Source: Ryuthela nishihirai (lineage: Eukaryota; Arthropoda; Arachnida; Araneae; Heptathelidae). Taken from it: DNA of 64,000 bases. Within the stretch, counting starts at the first letter, position 1. Every line of letters begins with the position of its first letter. A program made the translations under genes and the position numbers. The stretch is taken from positions 27,946,201 to 28,010,200 of the forward strand of contig JAWZYU010000028.1 in the NCBI GenBank assembly GCA_038380435.1. Direction: 5' to 3'. The notes below the pieces were generated by a model. It did no database searches. It saw only the letters and a list, made by a program, of their open reading frames with translations, and was not told the origin of the DNA. This document shows, piece after piece, positions 58,821-64,000 of the stretch.

Positions 58821-58940
58821 GTTAGAGTTAGCGTGGTCCCTTGTGAATCAGCAGATATCAGTCAGTGAGCCAGCTGTCAGTCAGTCCTGTGTGCCAACAA
58901 TAATCAGTCTGATCTTCATTGCTTACGTCTACTCTCCGTC

Positions 58941-59312
58941 GGGGTGGCTCAGTCGGTAGCGCTCCAGGCTCGTAATCTGCAGTTCCCAGGTTCGAGTCCC
59001 AGCTGAGTCAGCGTTGAGACTTATCTCCGCGAAACTCCCCGCCCTGCCCACGGTCAGTAGGGGACACCGAGGGGCTTGGTAAAGCCGCCGTTCGTCGGAT
59101 GGGACGTTAGGCCGTGGCGCCGTATGCGGGAGAGCCATACCCTGTGCACGTTAAAGAACCCGCTGGATGACCTTGACGGGATGGTACCATCTATCTCCCA
59201 ACAACTGTTCCAGTAGGCCCCCTCCCCCAACCTTCTCTGAGCCTTCGGGGTCCTTGTGACCTAGTCATTTAGCACATGGTGTGGAAAAAAAGTGCCGCTC
59301 AGAGGTAAAACA
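58941..59312 (+). mobile_element. SINE with duplication
   Basis: 372 bp; actctccgtc at 58931-58940 and 59313-59322. Confidence 0.92.
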
Positions 59313-59692
59313 ACTCTCCGTCACCTGGCTAGTTACCGCAGAGTAATTAAAAGCACTTCTGTTTCGTCAGAGTACCAGGAGCGTCCCGAATGACAACTAA
59401 TGAGTCACATTCCCATTTCGGACTCCTCCGAAAATACACTTAACACAGATATATACAATAAAAATACAGTAATAAAATAAATTAGGACGACACGACAAAT
59501 AGTTCCGCTCTACCAGAGATAAAGGGTCCAGGCTCAATGGCTTTATGCTATACTTGACCCCCGAAGATTCGGATTATCCCCAGGAAGAGAGAAAGCTGGC
59601 TGTTGCTTAACCCATGTGTCCTGAAATACAGTATACGAAATACAAAGTAAACCATGATGGCAATAATGAAATAATTTACTCACTATTGTTGT

Positions 59693-60068
59693 TAGGGGTG
59701 GAGGGGGTTGTTAATCGGAAGCACATCAGGCTCGTATCTGCAGTTCCCAGGTTCGAGTTCCAGCTGAGTCAGTTTTGAGATTTATCTCTGCAATAACTCC
59801 CCTTCCTGCCCACGATCAGTGGAGGAAATCGATGGGCTTGAAAAGGCCGCCGTCTATCGGATGGGACGTTAAGCCGTGGCCCCGTGTGCAGGAGAGTCAT
59901 ACCCTGTGCAGGTAAAGACCATGCTGGATGGCCTTGACGGGACGCTACCATCTGCCTCCCAACAGCAGTTCCAGTGGGTCCCCTTTCTCTAAACCTTCGG
60001 GGTCCTTGTGGCCTGGCCATTTAACCCATTGTGTGCAAAAAAGCGCCGCTCAGAGGTAAAACAACCCA
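59693..60068 (+). mobile_element. SINE with altered A box
   Basis: Head changed (gggttgttaatcggaagcac), B box ggttcgagttcc, complete tail. 59323-59692 before it is unassigned. Confidence 0.85.
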
Positions 60069-60070
60069 AA

Positions 60071-60195
60071 GGTCGCATACCCTGTGCACGTTACAGAACA
60101 AAGCTGTATGGCTTTGACGAGAGACTACCATCTATCTCCTAACAGCTGTCCTGTGGATCCCCTCCACCCAACCTTGTCTGAGTCCATGGAGCCCA
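60071..60195 (+). mobile_element. SINE body fragment
   Basis: gtcgcataccctgtgcacgt through ccaaccttgtctgagtcc, directly after the previous SINE. Confidence 0.75.
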
Positions 60196-60365
60196 TGGGA
60201 TCTTTGTATATATGTGTATAGGTAACGCAACCCGTCCTTGTTAGAATTGGCTTGCAGTGGCCAATACAACAACAGTAGTTCGGAACAGATGTATGTGGAA
60301 GAACTAAATTGCACAGTAGAGTTGAACCTCCATAGTCTTTTGCTCCTGGGGAACTGTGTATGTAC
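60196..60365 (+). mobile_element. 'GHVARM' LINE 3' fragment
   Basis: ccgtccttgttagaattggc ... gaagaactaaattgcacagt; diverged. 60366-60803 is unassigned. Confidence 0.6.
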
Positions 60366-60811
60366 ATGATTAATAGCGATGAACTGTTCATGGAACGAGA
60401 CAACGCATTAGACTCATCATATATTCTCATAAGCCACAGGTTTGAATGAGCTATCAGTTATTTTATATTAGCCAATGATTATCAAAGGAAATTCCATCTC
60501 AAATCAACCAATGATTTATGAGACTCTTCGATGGGCAATACGCAGTGTCTTAGGCTTAATTGCTCCATTTTCACAGAAAAGAAACGGATTTTGACTCCGT
60601 CTTCCTTCGAAGTTGATATCAATTGAACAAATGATTTAATCATTGGCATAATATTTAATTTCTTCTTTTTTTACCTTTAAGAACACATGTAGGAAAACAG
60701 ATTTAATTTGAATTGCTTTGGAATTCATTTCTGCATTTTTTTTTTCCTTTTTAGGGGCAACTTTAAAAGAGACATTGTTAACAGAAACACCATATTTCCC
60801 ATCCCTTAGAG

Positions 60812-62642
60812 TAGGGTTACGCGGTAAAATTTTTTGCGGTACGTCGTGAGCGCTCAAAAGTCGATTACCCAGTAAAGTGTTTATAATTTTATAAGATTTG
60901 TTAAATTGTTTGTGTCTTTTTTTGTGTTTATCAATATATGTAATTTATGAATACAAAATTAATGTATATATATATAAATTTTATTTTATTCCCATTGTTA
61001 TTCTATAACTATAGTTTTATCTATATGTATAAGGGGTACACCAATTACATACACATTTCCACGGGGTACGTGAAGCATAAAAGGTTGAGAACCACTGATA
61101 TATATGTTTTATTTTATTCCCATTGTTATACTATAGCTATAGTTTTATCTATCTATACAAGGGGTACGCCAGTTACATACACATTTCCAGGGGGTACGTG
61201 AAGCATAAAAGGTTGAGAACCACTGATATATATGTTTTATTTTATTCCCTTTTTTATTACTATAACTATAGTTTTATCTATCCATACAAGGGGTACGCCA
61301 GTTACATACACATTTCCAGGGGGTACGTGAAGCATAAAAGGTTGAGAACCACTGATATATATGTATGTTTCATTTTATTGCCATTATTATAATATAACTA
61401 TAGTTTTATCTACCTATACAAGGGGTACGCCAGTTACATACACATTTCCAGGGGGTACGTGAAGCATAAAAGGTTGAGAGCCACTGATATATATGTTTTA
61501 TTTTATTCCCATTGTTATACTATAACTATAGTTTTATCTATCTATACAAGGGGTACGCCAGTTACATACACATTTCCAGGGGGTACGTGAAGCATAAAAG
61601 GTTGAGAACCACTGATATATATGTTTTATTTTATTCCCATTGTTATACTATAACTATAGTTTTATCTATCTATACAAGGGGTACGCCAGTTACATACACA
61701 TTTCCAGGGAGTACGTGAAGCATAAAAGGTTGAGAACCACTGATATATATGTTTTATTTTATTCTCATTGTTATACTATACCTATAGTTTTATCTATCTA
61801 TACAAGGGGTACGCCAGTTACATACACATTTCCAGGGGGTACGTGAAGCATAAAAGGTTGAGAACCACTGATATATATGTATGTTTCATTTTATTGCCAT
61901 TATTATAATATAACTATAGTTTTATCTACCTATACAAGGGGTACGCCAGTTACATACACATTTCCAGGGGGTACGTGAAGCATAAAAGGTTGAGAGCCAC
62001 TGATATATATGTTTTATTTTATTCCCATTGTTATACTATAACTATAGTTTTATCTATCTATACAAGGGGTACGCCAGTTACATACACATTTCCAGGCGGT
62101 ACGTGAAGCATAAAAGGTTGAGAGCCACTGATATATATGTTTTATTTTATTCCCATTGTTATACTATAACTATAGTTTTATCTATCTATACAAGGGGTAC
62201 GCCAGTTACATACACATTTCCAGGGGATACGTGAAGCATAAAAGGTTGAGAACCACTGATATATATGTTTTATTTTATTCTCATTGTTATACTATACCTA
62301 TAGTTTTATCTATCTATACAAGGGGTACGCCAGTTACATACACATTTCCAGGGGGTACGTGAAGCATAAAAGGTTGAGAACCACTGATATATATGTTTTA
62401 TTTTATTCTCATTGTTATACTATAACTATAGATTTATCTATCTATACAAGGGGTACGCCAGTTACATACACATTTCCAGGGGGTACGTGAAGCATAAAAG
62501 GTTGAGAACCACTGATATATATGTTTTATTTTATTCCCATTGTTATAATATAACTATAGTTTTATCTCTCTGTATAAGGGGTATGCCAATTACATATACA
62601 TTTCCAGGGGGGACGTGAAGCATAAAAGGTTGAGAATCACTG
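60812..62642. mobile_element. hAT-like insertion (1831 bp) filled by a tandem array
   Basis: An exact 8-bp duplication, ccttagag, flanks it (60804-60811, 62643-62650). The right end, inverted, is CAGTGATTCTCAACCTTTTA, a hAT-like terminus; the left end TAGGGTTACGCGGTAAAATT matches it only loosely. No transposase. Confidence 0.7.
60965..62642 (+). repeat. 128-bp tandem repeat, 13 units
   Basis: Each unit ends aaaaggttgagaaccactga (13 occurrences, 61082 to 62630). A variant unit (tatgtttcattttattgcca) occurs at about 61365 and 61878, four units apart, so a block of about four units was itself duplicated. The repeated 68-codon frames are artefacts. Confidence 0.95.
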
Positions 62643-62764
62643 CCTTAGAGGAAGGAATTGCTTTACCCCCAATGTCACTCTCTAAGTCATGAGCATTCGT
62701 TTCATTCATGATTCGCTGACATCGACACACACCCTTCTTTCAAATTTCCCTCACCTTTCGGGGT

Positions 62765-62925
62765 CGAGAATAGTAAGGTGCAGACAATGTCAAACAGGAC
62801 CATGTTAGAATTGGTGTGCAGCGGCCAGATGCAGAAGATGTAGCTCAGAACAGATATTCTTGGAGAACTAAATTGTTCGGTCTGGTTGGACCTCCGTAGA
62901 CCATGGCTGCTTAAGGATGATGATG
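62765..62925 (+). mobile_element. 'GHVARM' LINE 3' fragment
   Basis: gtgcagacaatgtcaaacag ... ggtctggttggacctccgta ... catggctgcttaaggatgat then (gat)n. Confidence 0.75.
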
Positions 62926-62989
62926 ATATGTGATAGTATGTAACACTTCTCTCCATCGTAATTAGCAGGTACCATCTGTTCCCATCAAA

Positions 62990-63290
62990 GTCCTAAGTGG
63001 GCCAGGGTTGTGATTTATTCGTATTAATCCCCTACCCTCCCATCGATGAGAGAGGGGAATAATTGACTTGGAAAGGCTGACCTTCGTAGTATGGGGTGTG
63101 CGCAGAAGAGTCATATTCTATTCACGTTAAAGAACACTCTGGATGACCTTGACAGGAGGCTTTCATTCGTCTCCTAACAACAGTCCAGTGGATTCCCCAA
63201 TCTCTAAATTTCCCTGAGCCCTTCGATTTTCGTGACCTTTCCATTTAGCCCATTGTGTGCAAAAAGCGCGGCTCTGAAGCAAAACAGCCA
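62990..63290 (+). mobile_element. Degenerate SINE, 5' truncated
   Basis: cttggaaaggctgaccttcg ... cacgttaaagaacactctgg ... ttagcccattgtgtgcaaaa. Confidence 0.78.
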
Positions 63291-63473
63291 AAAATCTTAG
63301 AAAACAATAAACTTTGATACTGATTATAGTTATGAAGTGCTTACTAAGTTTCCTTTTAAATCTTATTATTTATATTTTTTCCCAGTTATTTAAAGAAATC
63401 GATGTTCATTGCTGATAGAATTGATGAAGTTAAATATAACGCTTTTAAAAAATAGTTTCTTCTCTTTAAATAG

Positions 63474-63525
63474 GAGTCATAAATTTAGATATGATTTCCA
63501 AGAAAGATCCAGAGAAAAAGCAGAC
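63474..63525 (+). CDS. DEG/ENaC exon 9 (aa 373-390), last in window
   Basis: Acceptor ctctttaaatag|g, donor agac|gtaagt. Encodes (R)SHKFRYDFQERSREKAD, in the right phase after exon 8. It fits the stretch after the last thumb Cys (CxxxxYxxxxS), before the pre-TM2 WPS segment expected in the next exon. Similarity is short, so phase and splice sites carry the call. Confidence 0.65.
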
Positions 63526-63754
63526 GTAAGTATATTTTCTCCACTTTCATCTACAAATTTTAGCAATTCAATTATTGTTATCCTCGATTTTTGCTCAAAT
63601 GTCTCTAACATTGAAAGTCCAAAATATCACTGTAAACCAGTTTAAGTAAAATAGTGATTTGTACTTATACGAAAATATGTAAAGAATTGACATAACGTTT
63701 TTACTGGCTATAAGAAGTGCAAGTGTTTGCTCTTCTTATATATATTTTGCTCAT

Positions 63755-64000
63755 TAGGGGACGCTCCAAACTCGTAATCTGCAGTTCCCAGGTTCGTGTT
63801 CCAACTGTCCAGTTTTGAGATAGATGACTTCTAACTCTCACTGACGGGCTAGGAAAGACTGCCGTTCGTCACATGTTATGTTAAGCCATGGTCCAAGTTC
63901 CTGAGAGTCATAACCTGTACATGTTTAAGAATATTCTGAATGCCCTTGACGATAGTTTTCCCTCTGTCTACTGAATTCCCTTCCTCAACTTTCTCTGAGC
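63755..64000 (+). mobile_element. Degenerate SINE, cut by window edge
   Basis: ctccaaactcgtaatctgca, cccaggttcgtgttccaact, then diverged body to the last base. Confidence 0.8.

Larger units (their letters stand above)
20361..63525 (+). other. DEG/ENaC channel subunit gene, 5' part (9 coding exons; 3' end outside window)
   Basis: Nine exons splice in phase (all AG/GT) to 1170 nt, 390 codons. DEG/ENaC subunits form trimeric, usually Na+-selective, plasma-membrane channels with two TM helices and a large Cys-rich extracellular domain. Visible here: cytosolic N-terminus, TM1 (about 46-66), APAVTFCDSN after TM1, ACYSFGSR (GxCYTFN-type), GFQIRPGRDYKAHV, LPHPYTSDC, C-x3-C with CNC, and ECKEDC. Six N-glycosylation sequons (NMT, NVT, NYT, NFT, NCT, NLT) fit an extracellular loop. 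TM2 and its selectivity filter lie past 64000. An upstream non-coding exon is implied by the acceptor at 20360; no promoter was found. It could be a pickpocket-like or ASIC-like member; subtype is undetermined. Confidence 0.9.

Noticed and set aside
60636..60857. 73-codon Lys-rich minus frame
   Set aside because: No family features, start context or neighbours to support it.
60947..62618. Eight near-identical 68-codon frames
   Set aside because: Overlapping readings of the 128-bp tandem array; not a gene family.

Overview
This is eukaryotic nuclear DNA: AT-rich, with an intron-split gene on the + strand and very dense transposable elements. The repeats and the gene suit an arthropod. A chelicerate such as a spider is my guess from the Tc1 and SINE types, not something the sequence proves. 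There is no sign of bacterial operons, phage or CRISPR.

The one host gene I can support is the 5' part of a DEG/ENaC (degenerin / epithelial Na+ channel / ASIC-like) subunit. Nine coding exons (20391-20680, 23297-23420, 27966-28081, 31397-31530, 35769-35941, 38060-38158, 43525-43621, 56906-56990, 63474-63525) join in phase to 390 codons. They cover the cytosolic N-terminus, TM1 and most of the Cys-rich extracellular domain. TM2 and the C-terminus lie beyond the right edge. The gene spans more than 43 kb because its introns are packed with repeats.

Left flank (1-20 kb): a broken P-element/THAP9-type transposase (2567 to beyond position 1), a 969-bp element with palindromic subterminal repeats (3810-4778), a SINE-derived minisatellite (5441-5713), a piggyBac-like MITE (6412-6947), mariner-type elements (6992-7691, 11399-11828), three Tc1-like elements (9009-10069, 12610-13374, 16457-18474), fold-back repeats, and a ~900-bp array made of a tRNA D-arm/A-box unit (19165-20090) just upstream of exon 1.

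Introns: intron 1 has a 60-bp minisatellite and a pogo/Tigger relic. Introns 2-6 hold SINEs, a Tc1/mariner fold-back MITE and two non-LTR retrotransposon fragments with RNase H or RT domains. Intron 7 holds three copies of one Tc1 family's relatives and an 8.9-kb satellite of about 38 monomers of 231 bp, whose sequence encodes a Tc1/mariner transposase catalytic motif twice per unit. Intron 8 has a hAT-like insertion with an 8-bp target duplication that is mostly a 13-copy, 128-bp tandem array.

One tRNA-derived SINE dominates. Its full length is about 387 bp, it is present in about 27 whole or partial copies in both orientations (about 8.3 kb, 13% of the window), and nine copies have clear 9-14-bp target duplications. 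It cuts into the P element, two Tc1 elements, a MITE, a tRNA-Glu-like palindrome and an older SINE, which gives a relative order of insertion. I see no new gene system; the novelty is in how tandem arrays here appear to grow out of transposon, SINE and tRNA pieces.
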